A DNA stretch of 64,000 nucleotides from an uncultured Sutterella sp. GTDB taxonomy: Bacteria > Pseudomonadota > Gammaproteobacteria > Burkholderiales > Burkholderiaceae_F. A program made the position numbers and the translations under genes. The stretch covers positions 20,670 through 84,669 of the forward strand of contig CAJMKD010000010.1 in the NCBI GenBank assembly GCA_905213905.1, read 5' to 3'. The first letter of the stretch is position 1. Every line of letters begins with the position of its first letter. The notes beneath the pieces are model-generated. The model saw nothing but the letters and a program-made list of their open reading frames with translations, was not told the origin of the DNA and did not search any database. Positions 51,789 through 60,412 of the stretch are shown piece after piece.

Positions 51789-52775
51789 ATGTCCAGAATC
51801 GACGATCTCTCCGCCTGGCGATACTTTGTGGCTTTTGCGCGTTCGGGCACGCTGACGGCGGCCGCGCAGACGCTGCAGATCGAAACTTCGAACGTGTCGC
51901 GCGCCATTGCGGCGCTTGAAAAAACGCTCGGCGTCGAGCTTGTTCGTCACAATTCGAGGCCGCTTGAGCTCACCGACGCCGGGAAGACGGCCTTGAAGCG
52001 CATCGAGCCCATTCTTCGCGCGCACGATTCGCTTGTGGCGTCGCTCATGAATGACAACCGTGCGCTTGAAGGCAACATCCGCCTCTCTTCGGCGCCCGGG
52101 TTCGCTGCGCGCCGGCTCACGGCGCTTCTGCATCAGTTCCGGGAAATTCATCCGGAAATCACAGTTGAAATTCTGAGCGGCCTCAAGGAAGCGGACGTGC
52201 AGAAGGGCTTCTGCGAAGTGGCGACGCTCACCGGCGCGCCGACGCTCCCGGGGCTTGTCTACATGAGCCGCGGGCGCAATGTGTATCTCCCGGTTGCGAG
52301 TCCCGAATACATCCGGCGCCACGGCATGCCGGTATTTCCGGACAATCTGCGCACGCACACGGGCTACGTCTACTGCGGCCCGGTGCGCGAGGAAACAAAG
52401 CTTCTCTACCGCGCAGGCAAGGCCGAGCCGGTTGCCTTCGGCCAGGCTGTCCGCTCCACGGACATTCTTGCCATTCGGCAGGCGCTCCTTGACGGCATGG
52501 GCGTCGCGGTCGACATGCCGCTTGTGCAGATCGTTGAAGATCTGAAGACGGGGCGCCTCGTGCCGATACTGCCGGGCTGGTTCCGCCCGCCCGTCGAATG
52601 CTTCATGGTGACGAGCCGCTCGGGGTGGCGCAGCCGGCGCGTGCGCGTCTTTCTCGAGTGGTACGCCAAGGCCATGCAGGCGCTTTTTGCGTCGTACGAG
52701 AGCGACGTGTCGGCCATTGTGGGGCTGCCGGAAACGGCGGGCGCTTGGGACCGCTCGAAGATCTATTTTTCCTGA
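51789..52775 (+). CDS. LysR-family regulator of the lyase/transporter/porin locus
   Basis: 328 residues. The N-terminal HTH reads LSAWRYFVAFARSGTLTAAA, then TSNVSRAIAALEKTLGVELV and the wing RPLELTDAGK. The C-terminal effector domain has VYLPVASPEYIRRHGMPVFP and ILAIRQALLDGMGVAVDMPL. It is divergent from the lyase and lies directly before the porin. The palindrome CTTTGCG-N5-CGCAAAG occurs in both flanking promoter regions, so this protein most likely controls the lyase-dcuC unit, itself, and the porin. Confidence 0.9.
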   Translation: MSRIDDLSAWRYFVAFARSGTLTAAAQTLQIETSNVSRAIAALEKTLGVELVRHNSRPLELTDAGKTALKRIEPILRAHDSLVASLMNDNRALEGNIRLSSAPGFAARRLTALLHQFREIHPEITVEILSGLKEADVQKGFCEVATLTGAPTLPGLVYMSRGRNVYLPVASPEYIRRHGMPVFPDNLRTHTGYVYCGPVREETKLLYRAGKAEPVAFGQAVRSTDILAIRQALLDGMGVAVDMPLVQIVEDLKTGRLVPILPGWFRPPVECFMVTSRSGWRSRRVRVFLEWYAKAMQALFASYESDVSAIVGLPETAGAWDRSKIYFS

Positions 52776-52819
52776 GGCGCCTGGCAAATCGCAGGCTTGA
52801 GGGCGAGCTCGTGCGTCTC

Positions 52820-52838
52820 CTTTGCGTTTGGCGCAAAG
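52820..52838. promoter_or_regulatory. LysR operator candidate, site 2 before the porin
   Basis: CTTTGCG (52820-52826), TTTGG, CGCAAAG (52832-52838): same arms and same 5-base spacing as at 51631-51651. A possible porin promoter is TTGAGA (52861-52866) and TATCTT (52882-52887); its start near 52894 would place the palindrome centre at about -65, the classic LysR recognition position. Confidence 0.65.
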
Positions 52839-52958
52839 CTACTTTGTTTCGATTTGGGTTTTGAGAAGCAGGCGGAATTTCTATCTTTAGGGCATCGGCG
52901 CAGAAATAAGCGGAAAAGAGAATGCGCCGAAATCAACCGAAAGAGAGAGAAAATCCCC

Positions 52959-54095
52959 ATGAAAAAGACCCACTATCTGCTTACCGGCGCTGCGCTTCTC
53001 GTCGCTGCGGCTTCGAGCGCAACAGCGGCGGATGTCACGATGTACGGCTTGATCGACATCGGCGGCAAGTACGACCGCTCGACTGGCTCGGACGCGACCT
53101 TCGAAATGAACAGCGGCCAGATTGCCGGATCGCGCTTCGGGCTGCGCGCCAAGGAAGTCATTTCGTCCGACCTCACCGTCTACATCAACCTCGAGAACGG
53201 CTTTGACGCCGATACGGGCGAGCTCGCCGACGACGAAAAGCTCTTCAACCGTAATTCGGTGCTTGGCCTTCAGACCAAGTACGGCACGTTTGAGCTCGGG
53301 CGCACCGGCGCGCTCACGGCGGGCGTCACGGGCGGCATCTTTGCGGGCAAGGTTTCGCCCTTCGGCATCACCTGGCAGGAAGCGCAGAGCAGCCAGCTGC
53401 TTTCGGGCGCGGCCGGCACGCGTCTCGACAATCAGATCCGCTATGAGTCGCCGAAGGTGGGCGGCTTCCAGTTCTATGCGCAGGCCTCGAACGGCATTGC
53501 CGACGACGACGGCGTGCCGAGCTCGCAAAAGGACCGCTACGCGGCAGTGGGCACGGTCTATAAGAACGGGCCCCTCATGGTGGTCGCCGTGGCTGACCGC
53601 ATGTTCACGAAGAACTCGACGGACGCAACATACAACCTCGACGACTATTCGACCTACAACATCGGCGGCACCTATGATTTCGGACCGGTGAAGCTCTTTG
53701 CGGCGTATCAGTACGGCGACGGCGTGACGAAAGTGGGCAAGATCAGCGATCTTGGGAGCGACTACAAGCCGATGGGCTTCGACACGCATGCCGTGCTTCT
53801 CGGCGCGAACATCGACCTCATGGGCGGCACGCTCAAGCTCGCCACCGGCTATGCGACGGGCGAAGGCGACTATACGGCTGATAATAGCAAAGATGCCCGA
53901 AAGTCAGGGAAGCACGAAGCGGACGGCTATCAATTCGGCATCGGCTACCTCTATCCGCTCTCCAAGCGCACCGACCTTTATGCGGGCGCGGCCTACGTTC
54001 ATAAGAAGAACGAAGTGACGCCCGAAAACGAAGCGAAGACCGCAGAGAACACGCATCAGCGCTCCGTGATTTTCGGCATGCGGCACCGCTTCTAG
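52959..54095 (+). CDS. Outer-membrane porin (Porin_4 type)
   Basis: 378 residues from ATG 52959. Sec signal peptide (MKKTHYLLTGAALLVAAASS, cleaved near ATAAD). The mature start DVTMYGLIDIGGKYDRS and the blocks GSRFGLRAKEVISSDLTVYI, NLENGF, FNRNSVLGLQTKYGTFELGR and QIRYESPKVGGFQFYAQASN are those of betaproteobacterial trimeric porins, with a C-terminal Phe (GMRHRF) recognised by the Bam machinery. It probably admits the substrate of the lyase locus, as it shares the LysR palindrome upstream. Confidence 0.93.
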   Translation: MKKTHYLLTGAALLVAAASSATAADVTMYGLIDIGGKYDRSTGSDATFEMNSGQIAGSRFGLRAKEVISSDLTVYINLENGFDADTGELADDEKLFNRNSVLGLQTKYGTFELGRTGALTAGVTGGIFAGKVSPFGITWQEAQSSQLLSGAAGTRLDNQIRYESPKVGGFQFYAQASNGIADDDGVPSSQKDRYAAVGTVYKNGPLMVVAVADRMFTKNSTDATYNLDDYSTYNIGGTYDFGPVKLFAAYQYGDGVTKVGKISDLGSDYKPMGFDTHAVLLGANIDLMGGTLKLATGYATGEGDYTADNSKDARKSGKHEADGYQFGIGYLYPLSKRTDLYAGAAYVHKKNEVTPENEAKTAENTHQRSVIFGMRHRF

Positions 54096-54202
54096 AGGGG
54101 AAATCTGCGGCGGCCGGCGCACTCTGCGGCTGCCGCGGTATTCGGATGCGGGCGGCGGCGCTTGAGCGAGCCGCCCATCAAAAGCAATGTGAGGAAAATA
54201 CG

Positions 54203-55027
54203 ATGATGCATAGGATTCAGAAGCTCGCCGCAGCGCTCTGTACGGGCTTTCTTCTTGCAGGAAGCGCAGCAGCGCTTGAAAACACGGTGAAGCCCGAAGT
54301 GACGGCGCCGCTCGCGAAGTCGCCCAAGGTTGCGCTTCTCGTGGGCAATTCTTATTCCTTCTACAACTGCGGCGTGCACACGTACCTGCGCGGCCTGATG
54401 AAGGCGGGCGAACCCAAAGAGAACATGAAGACGCGCCTATTGACGATCAGCTCGGGCGCGCTCTCCTTCCACGACATGAAGTTCTATCTGTCGCCGCACG
54501 AACAGGATCCGTATGCCGAAGTGAAGGACGGCAAGCTCGTGCATCCGATGTTCGACGTTGTGCTGATGCAGGGGCACTCAGCGGCGGCGACTTCAGAGAA
54601 GCGCCTGCCCTTCTTTGAGAAGTACGCCAAGGCCCATGCGGAAACCATCCGGGAAGCAGGAAGCACCCCGATGCTCATCATGACGTGGCCCAAGAAAGAC
54701 AAGCCCGGCGACATCGGGAAGCTTGCCGACAACACGATCCGTGTTGCCAATGAGGCGAAGATGATGACGGTGCCTGTCGGCCTTGCGTTCATGGCGGCGA
54801 TCAAAGCCAAGCCCGAGCTCGAAATGTACATGCCCGACAAGAGCCATCCCTCCGCTGCGGGCTCCTACCTTTACGGCGCGGTGCTTTATGCGACGCTCTT
54901 CCATCGCACGCCCGCCGACATCAACTACCTCGGCGAATGCGAAAAGCCGCTCGCGCCCGAAACGGCGCGCTTCCTGCGTGAAGTCGCCTGGAACACCGTC
55001 ACGGAGTTCTTCGGCTGGGAGAAGTAG
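54203..55027 (+). CDS. Periplasmic SGNH/GDSL-type hydrolase
   Basis: 274 residues. ATG 54203 has GAGG 8 bases upstream; ATG 54206 is also possible. A Sec signal peptide runs to about residue 24 (LLAGSAAALE). The mature part starts with VALLVGNSYSFYNCG, in which GNSYS takes the place of the GDSL serine motif. VVLMQGHSAAATS and the C-terminal DKSHPSAAGSYLYG, with the Asp-x-x-His pair, complete the esterase-like triad. It follows the porin by 107 bases in the same direction, so it may hydrolyse an ester or amide of the imported substrate. Substrate unknown. Confidence 0.78.
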   Translation: MMHRIQKLAAALCTGFLLAGSAAALENTVKPEVTAPLAKSPKVALLVGNSYSFYNCGVHTYLRGLMKAGEPKENMKTRLLTISSGALSFHDMKFYLSPHEQDPYAEVKDGKLVHPMFDVVLMQGHSAAATSEKRLPFFEKYAKAHAETIREAGSTPMLIMTWPKKDKPGDIGKLADNTIRVANEAKMMTVPVGLAFMAAIKAKPELEMYMPDKSHPSAAGSYLYGAVLYATLFHRTPADINYLGECEKPLAPETARFLREVAWNTVTEFFGWEK

Positions 55028-55082
55028 CAGCGCTTCGCGCGGCGCCTTCAGCTTCACCGGCGAAGGCGCTGCATAAAAACGA

Positions 55083-55125
55083 AAAAATGCCGGCATCCGC
55101 TCTATAGCAGGGGCCGGCATTTTCA
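55083..55125. terminator. Bidirectional terminator between SGNH hydrolase and gntR
   Basis: AATGCCGGC (55086-55094) pairs with GCCGGCATT (55113-55121). The plus strand continues TTC, and the minus strand continues TTTTTTC, so it ends both convergent transcripts, best on the minus strand. Confidence 0.75.
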
Positions 55126-55146
55126 ATGCAGTATCGCTTTGCACAA

Positions 55147-55839
55147 TCAAGTCGGCAGCAGATCGACCTGTTCGCGCAGCTGCATCGAGAGGAGCGACTT
55201 CGCGCGCTCGGCTTCGCCGCGCTTGATCGCGCCCAAGAGATCGCGCTCTTTGCGGGCGATGTCGAGGAAGAAGTCCGGGTCGTTCTGCGGCAGGTGCGCG
55301 GTCGTCTTTTCGAAGTACGTCACGAGCGCAGCCGAGAAGACCTGAAGCACGCGGTTGCCGCAGGCTTCAAGAAGAAGCAGATGGAATTCGCGGTCCCAGC
55401 GGTCCGCTTCGGCCGTGTTGCCGGCATTGGCTTCAATGCGGTTGATCGCGTCCTCAAGGCGCCCAAGGAGCGCGGGCGTCATGCGGCGGATGGCGAGCGG
55501 AATGATGTCGACCTCGATCAGGAGCCGCGCTTCAATGAATTCGCGGATGTCGAAGTTCGCAATGTCCATCTGCACCTGAATCTGCGAGGAGAGGTTTTTG
55601 GGCCCGAGCGAATTGACCGTCATCCCGCGCTTGGGCGCGCGGTCGACAATCCCCATCTGCGAGAGGATGGAGAGCGCCTTGCGGACCTTGTAGCGCGTCA
55701 CATGGAAGCGCTCGGCAAGCTCCGTTTCCGTGTCGATGCGGCCGCCCGACTTGGCCTGACGGAGGATGTGCTTGTGAATGTCGCGAAAGAGTGTGTCCTC
55801 GTCGGCGGGTGATTCGCCGAAGTAATCGTTCTGCTGCAC
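55147..55839 (-). CDS. GntR-family regulator, FCD subfamily
   Basis: 230 residues from GTG 55839, with AAGGAGA about 9 bases upstream. The winged helix reads LAERFHVTRYKVRKALSILS then QMGIVDRAPKRGMTVNSLG. The FCD effector domain has IREFIEARLLIEVDIIPLAI, DREFHLLLLEACGNRV and the C-terminal His/Glu region (ARKERDLLGAIKRGEAERAK). FCD regulators usually sense organic acids. No catabolic gene is adjacent in its direction; its own upstream DNA contains a perfect 26-base palindrome. Its targets may include distant genes. Confidence 0.9.
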   Translation of the reverse strand: MQQNDYFGESPADEDTLFRDIHKHILRQAKSGGRIDTETELAERFHVTRYKVRKALSILSQMGIVDRAPKRGMTVNSLGPKNLSSQIQVQMDIANFDIREFIEARLLIEVDIIPLAIRRMTPALLGRLEDAINRIEANAGNTAEADRWDREFHLLLLEACGNRVLQVFSAALVTYFEKTTAHLPQNDPDFFLDIARKERDLLGAIKRGEAERAKSLLSMQLREQVDLLPT

Positions 55840-56157
55840 TAGGGTTCTCCTTCTCTCGGGGGAGTTGAGGTTGGAACGGCATCAGGGATCGGTGCGGCTG
55901 TTGGACGCAGCGGATCCCGAAGGGAAAGCCGATGCTTTTGCCGACAATTGTCGGCAAAAGACGCGCCGGTTGCAAGAGCGGGCGGCGAATTTTACGCCAG
56001 ATTGTGATGGCTGGCGCTTTCTCGAGCTTTTCTCGAGTCTTTGTCGATGCTTTGCTGGCGCTTTTTTGGGGCTTTGTCGGGGCTTTCGGGACTTTGCCCG
56101 GACGCCTTCGGGCTTCATGGTTCGGGCTGGCGCAGACTTCGGACGCGATTGCCGAAA
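55840..56157. other. Upstream region of gntR with repeats
   Basis: 318 bases without a gene. It contains the 26-base palindrome (55935-55960) and a stretch (about 56020-56100) of repeated CTCGAG and CTTTG(T/C) motifs, e.g. CTCGAGcttttCTCGAG. The repeats could encode nothing convincing in any frame. Confidence 0.6.
55935..55960. promoter_or_regulatory. Perfect 26-base palindrome, predicted GntR operator
   Basis: CTTTTGCCGACAA followed at once by its exact complement TTGTCGGCAAAAG. It lies 96 bases upstream of the gntR start. FCD-type GntR proteins often bind short inverted repeats of the TTGTC/GACAA kind, which is at the centre here, so autoregulation is likely. Confidence 0.65.
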
Positions 56158-57423
56158 TCACTGCGCATGGCGCCGCACCGGCACGAGCTTGTAGCGCCGG
56201 TCGCCCGTCCGGATGCGCTCGGGGACCGCAAAGGTGGGCTCGTCGCCTTTCCCGGCAGCGGCGGCGGGCGCGTCTTCGAGCAGCATCCCAGAGACGCGTC
56301 CCATGACGGCGCCCGAGGTCGGCCCCGTCACGACGAAGCGGTCTCCTTCGCTGATGGTCTGCGTCTCGATGCGGAAGCACCCGACGCCGGCCTTGGGGTA
56401 GTAGTTGATGCAGCGGCCGACGTAAACCTTCTTTTCCGTCGCGAGCGACCCGTTGCCGGCGGTCTGCTCGATCGACTGCGCGCCCATGTACCAGCCTTCC
56501 CAGAAGCCGCGGTTGAAGACGCGCGCAAGCCGTTCGTTCCAGCGGGCGACGTCGGCTTCGCGCCAGCGGCCTTCGAGCGCCGCATCGAGCGCCTCACGGT
56601 AGCACTCGACCGTCGTGCGGACGTATTCGGGGCTTCTCGCGCGCCCTTCGATCTTGAAGACCTTGATGCCGGCCTTGACCATGCGGTCCATGATGCCGAT
56701 CGTCTTGAGGTCTTTGGGCGAGAGGAAGCGGGCGCCGTCAAAGTCGATCGCGTCGCCGCGCTCGACGTCTTCGAGCCGGTACTTGCGGCGGCAGATGTGC
56801 TGGCACTGGCCGCGGTTGCCGCTTTTGCCCCGCAGAAAGAAGCTGAGGTTGCACCGGCCGCTCACCGCCATGCAGAGCGCGCCGTGGCAGAAGCATTCGA
56901 TGCGGATGAGATTGCCGCTCGGCCCGCAGATGTTTTCCCGACGGATGGCTTCGGCAATGTCGCGGATGTCGTCGAGCGTGAGCTCCCGGGCAAGCACGGC
57001 CACGTCGGCAAACTGCGCGTAAAAGCGCAGCGCGCGGACATTCGAGATGCTGAGCTGCGTCGAAAGATGCACCGGGAGCCAGAGCGCGCGTGCGCGCTCG
57101 ATCACGGCCGGATCCGAGGCAATGACGGCGTCGATTCCCGTTTCGGCGGCGCGATCGAGCATGCGGTCCATGAGCGGCAGCTCCGACTCATAGACGATGC
57201 TGTTGAGCGCCAGATAAGCCTTGGCGCCCGCGTCTTTGCAGCGGGCAGCGATTTCCGGGAGGTCATCGAGCGTGATGCTCGAAGCGCTCGGGGAGCGCAT
57301 GTTGAGGGCGCCGGCGCCGAAGTAGACGGCATCGGCGCCGCCGGCGAGCGCGGCCGCTACGGCGTCAAGGCCCCCGGCGGGGGCCATGATTTCGTAGCCG
57401 TTGAGAGCGTGGGCGTTGGACAT
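56158..57423 (-). CDS. U32-family (YegQ/TrhP-like) protein
   Basis: 421 residues. The family core is clear: YEIMAPAGGLDAVAAALAGG, ADAVYFGAG, HLSTQLSISNVRALRF, ARELTLDDIRDIA, IECFCHGALCMAVSGRCNLS, RGQCQHICRRKY, and FKIEGRARSPEYVRTTVECY. The four conserved cysteines (ECFCHGALC, GRC, QCQHIC) fit the Fe-S cluster of this group. E. coli relatives YegQ/TrhP and YdcP/RlhA hydroxylate tRNA or rRNA using prephenate, so an RNA-modification role is likelier than the old peptidase label. It ends 32 bases before the mutS stop region and is on the same strand as mutS. Confidence 0.85.
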   Translation of the reverse strand: MSNAHALNGYEIMAPAGGLDAVAAALAGGADAVYFGAGALNMRSPSASSITLDDLPEIAARCKDAGAKAYLALNSIVYESELPLMDRMLDRAAETGIDAVIASDPAVIERARALWLPVHLSTQLSISNVRALRFYAQFADVAVLARELTLDDIRDIAEAIRRENICGPSGNLIRIECFCHGALCMAVSGRCNLSFFLRGKSGNRGQCQHICRRKYRLEDVERGDAIDFDGARFLSPKDLKTIGIMDRMVKAGIKVFKIEGRARSPEYVRTTVECYREALDAALEGRWREADVARWNERLARVFNRGFWEGWYMGAQSIEQTAGNGSLATEKKVYVGRCINYYPKAGVGCFRIETQTISEGDRFVVTGPTSGAVMGRVSGMLLEDAPAAAAGKGDEPTFAVPERIRTGDRRYKLVPVRRHAQ

Positions 57424-57455
57424 GGAAACGGAGGCAAAGCCTGATGGAAGCTGAT

Positions 57456-60218
57456 TCAGTCGCCCGCTGCCAGATCGCGCTCGGCAGCTTCGTGAAGGTC
57501 ATAGAGAAGAAGCAGCGCATCCTTCGCTGATAGGCTCGAGGGATCGAGCTGAGCGAGCTGCGCCTGAAGCGCGAGCGCGCTCTCGGCGCGGGGGTCAGGC
57601 GCCGGTTCCTCGTCTTCCTCAGATTCAGGCGCTTCGCGCTCAATCTGTGCGCTCGAGAGGAAGCTGCCTTCTTCGAACAGATCAGGCTGAATGGCGCTGC
57701 GGGCTTCGTCGCGCTTTTCGAGCGACGTCATGAACGCCTTTGCGCGGCGGATCACCGGCGCCGGGATGCCCGCGAGCTTTGCGACGTCAATGCCGTAGCT
57801 GCGGCTTGCCGGCCCCTCTGTGATTTCGTGCTGGAAGACGACGCCGCGCTTGGACTGTGCGGCGGAAACATGCACATTGGCGACTTCGCGCACGTTCGCC
57901 GCGAGCGTCGTGAGCTCGAAGTAGTGCGTGGCAAAAAGCGTGAAGGAGCGCGTAGCCTGCACGAGCTCCTGCGCAATGGCAGCGGCGAGCGAAAGGCCGT
58001 CGTAGGTTGAGGTGCCGCGGCCGATTTCGTCCATGAGAACGAGGCTGCGGTCCGTTGCCTGACTGAGAATCGCCGCGGCTTCCGTCATTTCGACCATGAA
58101 GGTGGAGCGCCCGTGCGCGAGATCGTCCGAAGCGCCGATGCGGGTGTGGATGCGGTCAACCGGACCGATCTGCGCGGCGTCGGCCGGCACGAAGCTGCCT
58201 GCCCAAGCGAGGAGCACGATGAGGGCGACGCTTCGCATGTAGGTGGATTTGCCGCCCATGTTCGGGCCGGTGATGACGAGCATGCGGCGCCCGTCCTCCA
58301 GGCGGCAGTCGTTCGGCACGTAGACCTCAAGCGTCGTTTCGACGACCGGGTGCCGGCCCCCGCGAATATTGATGCCGGGACGTGCGCAGAGCTCGGGACG
58401 CACCCAGCGCCGCTCGCGGGCATGGCGCGCGAGCGCGGCGAGCACGTCGAGCGCAGCGAGCGCGTGCGCGGCAGCCATGAGCGCTTCAACTTGCGGCTTG
58501 AGGAGGCCAACGAGTTCTTCGTAAAGCGTTTTTTCAAGCTGCGCGGTGCGCTCCTTTGCGGAGAGCGCCTTGTCTTCGAAGCTTTTGAGTTCGGGGGTAA
58601 TGAAGCGCTCGACGTTCTTGAGCGTCTGGCGCCGGTGATAGTGAATCGGCACCTTGCCGGCGTAGGACTTCGTTACTTCAATGTAGAAGCCCTGCACCTT
58701 GTTGAACTCGACGCGCAGCGTCGGAATTCCTGTGGCTTCGCGCTCGCGCGCCTCCATCTGCAGAAGGAATTCACCCGTGTCGTCGCGCAGTTTTCTGAGC
58801 GCGGCGAGCTCTTCGTTGTAGCTCGAAGCGATGACGTCGCCGTCGCGCAGAAACACGGCCGGTTCGTCGAGAAGTGCGGCGGCGAGCCGCTCATGCACTT
58901 CCGGGGGCACTTCAAGCGCCTGGGCGAGGCTTTGAAAGAGCGATTCGCTTCGCCCGACGAGGATGCCGGCGAGGGCCTTTGCCGCCGGCAGCGCGTCGCG
59001 CAGCGACGCGAGTTCGCGCGGACGGACGGTGCCGAGCGCAATGCGGCTCGAGAACCGCTCGATGTCGGGCATGGCGGCGAGCTCTTCGACGGCGCTCGCG
59101 AGGAGCGCGTCATCGTTGAGCAGCGCCTCGATCGCTTCGTGCCGTGCTTCGGCGAGCGACCGGTCGCGCAGCGGCTGATTGAGCCAGCGGCTCAGCTCAC
59201 GGCTGCCCATTGCGCTCTCGCATTTGTCGAGCACGGCAAAAAGCGTGAGCCCGTCCTTGTCGCCGCGGATCGTGCTCGAAATTTCAAGATTGCGGCGGCT
59301 CGCGGGGTCGATCACGATGAATTCGCTCTCGTCGACGAGCTTCATCGGCAGTATGAAGGGCATCATGTCGACCTGCGTTTCTTCGGTGTAGTCGAGAAGC
59401 GCGTTGGCGGCGGCGAGGATTTCCTTCTTCCCGGCGATGCCCCAGGCATCCAGGTTGTCGAGGCCGAACTTCTCGCAAAGGAGCTTCTCGCCATGATCGG
59501 CATCGAAGTGCCAGTCGGGCATCGGCGTCACGACGAGATCGGGATGCGACTCGCGCAGCTTCTCGCGGAAGGCTTCGGAGACGAGAATTTCCGAAGGCGC
59601 CAGGCGCGCGAGTTCGCTCTCGAACTGTTCGGCCGACACTTCTTCGGCGCGGAAGTCGCCGTTTGAGAGCGTGAGCCAGACGAAGCCGTAAGTCCCTTCC
59701 GGGGTCTGCGGGGGACGGCCGCGGCGCGGCTTTCGCTTCGGGGGCTCGATGGCGAGCAGGATGGCGTCGGCCTTCTCCGGCAAGAGCGCCGTTTCGGTGA
59801 GCGTGCCCGGCGTGATGATTCGGGAGACCTTGCGCTCCATCGAACCGTTTTTCTGCGGCTGGCCGACCTGCTCGACGATCACGACGCTCTCGCCCATGCG
59901 CACGAGGCGCGCGATGTACTGGTCGAGCGACACCATCGGAATGCCCGCCATGGGAATCGGTGCGCCGTCGAGCGTCTTGCCGCGCTTGGTGAGCGTGATG
60001 CCGATGAGCCGATTGGCCTTCACGGCATCGTCGAAGAAGGTTTCGTAGAAGTCCCCCATCCGGTAGAGCACGAGCGTGTCGGGGTACTTGCGCTTCACCT
60101 CAATGAATTGGCGCAGCGAAGGCGTGACGACCTCTGCGTCGGGAAAGCCTGTCGGCCGTTCGCTGGCGGTCTTGTCGCCCTTCGTGATCTCGCTCGTCTT
60201 CTCTATCGTGTCTTGCAT
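57456..60218 (-). CDS. mutS: DNA mismatch repair protein MutS
   Basis: 920 residues, slightly longer than E. coli MutS (853) through a ~35-residue N-terminal extension and a polar stretch near 840-890. The mismatch-binding FxE motif is in YRMGDFYETFFDDA (about 52-65). Walker A GPNMGGKSTYMRS lies near 649, Walker B LVLMDEIGRGTSTYDGLSLA near 728, followed by FATHYFELT. MutS recognises mismatches and small loops. Loss of such a gene raises homopolymer slippage, which bears on the G9 tract in the autotransporter, but this copy looks intact. Confidence 0.96.
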   Translation of the reverse strand: MQDTIEKTSEITKGDKTASERPTGFPDAEVVTPSLRQFIEVKRKYPDTLVLYRMGDFYETFFDDAVKANRLIGITLTKRGKTLDGAPIPMAGIPMVSLDQYIARLVRMGESVVIVEQVGQPQKNGSMERKVSRIITPGTLTETALLPEKADAILLAIEPPKRKPRRGRPPQTPEGTYGFVWLTLSNGDFRAEEVSAEQFESELARLAPSEILVSEAFREKLRESHPDLVVTPMPDWHFDADHGEKLLCEKFGLDNLDAWGIAGKKEILAAANALLDYTEETQVDMMPFILPMKLVDESEFIVIDPASRRNLEISSTIRGDKDGLTLFAVLDKCESAMGSRELSRWLNQPLRDRSLAEARHEAIEALLNDDALLASAVEELAAMPDIERFSSRIALGTVRPRELASLRDALPAAKALAGILVGRSESLFQSLAQALEVPPEVHERLAAALLDEPAVFLRDGDVIASSYNEELAALRKLRDDTGEFLLQMEAREREATGIPTLRVEFNKVQGFYIEVTKSYAGKVPIHYHRRQTLKNVERFITPELKSFEDKALSAKERTAQLEKTLYEELVGLLKPQVEALMAAAHALAALDVLAALARHARERRWVRPELCARPGINIRGGRHPVVETTLEVYVPNDCRLEDGRRMLVITGPNMGGKSTYMRSVALIVLLAWAGSFVPADAAQIGPVDRIHTRIGASDDLAHGRSTFMVEMTEAAAILSQATDRSLVLMDEIGRGTSTYDGLSLAAAIAQELVQATRSFTLFATHYFELTTLAANVREVANVHVSAAQSKRGVVFQHEITEGPASRSYGIDVAKLAGIPAPVIRRAKAFMTSLEKRDEARSAIQPDLFEEGSFLSSAQIEREAPESEEDEEPAPDPRAESALALQAQLAQLDPSSLSAKDALLLLYDLHEAAERDLAAGD

Positions 60219-60412
60219 CTTCTGCTTTGGGGGACGTTGTGTCGGTTGAGGCCGGAAGGCCGGTCTGGTTCAAAAGAAACGTCCGGCGTCTCTTCAACGT
60301 CCGGACGGACCTTGGAACGAATGCGATTGCGGCTTTCCGTTCAAAGTGCTGGGCGCGGCCGCAGGCAGTCTCGAGCGGTTCGGCAAAGGAACCTGCCCGG
60401 CCGCGGCGCCTC

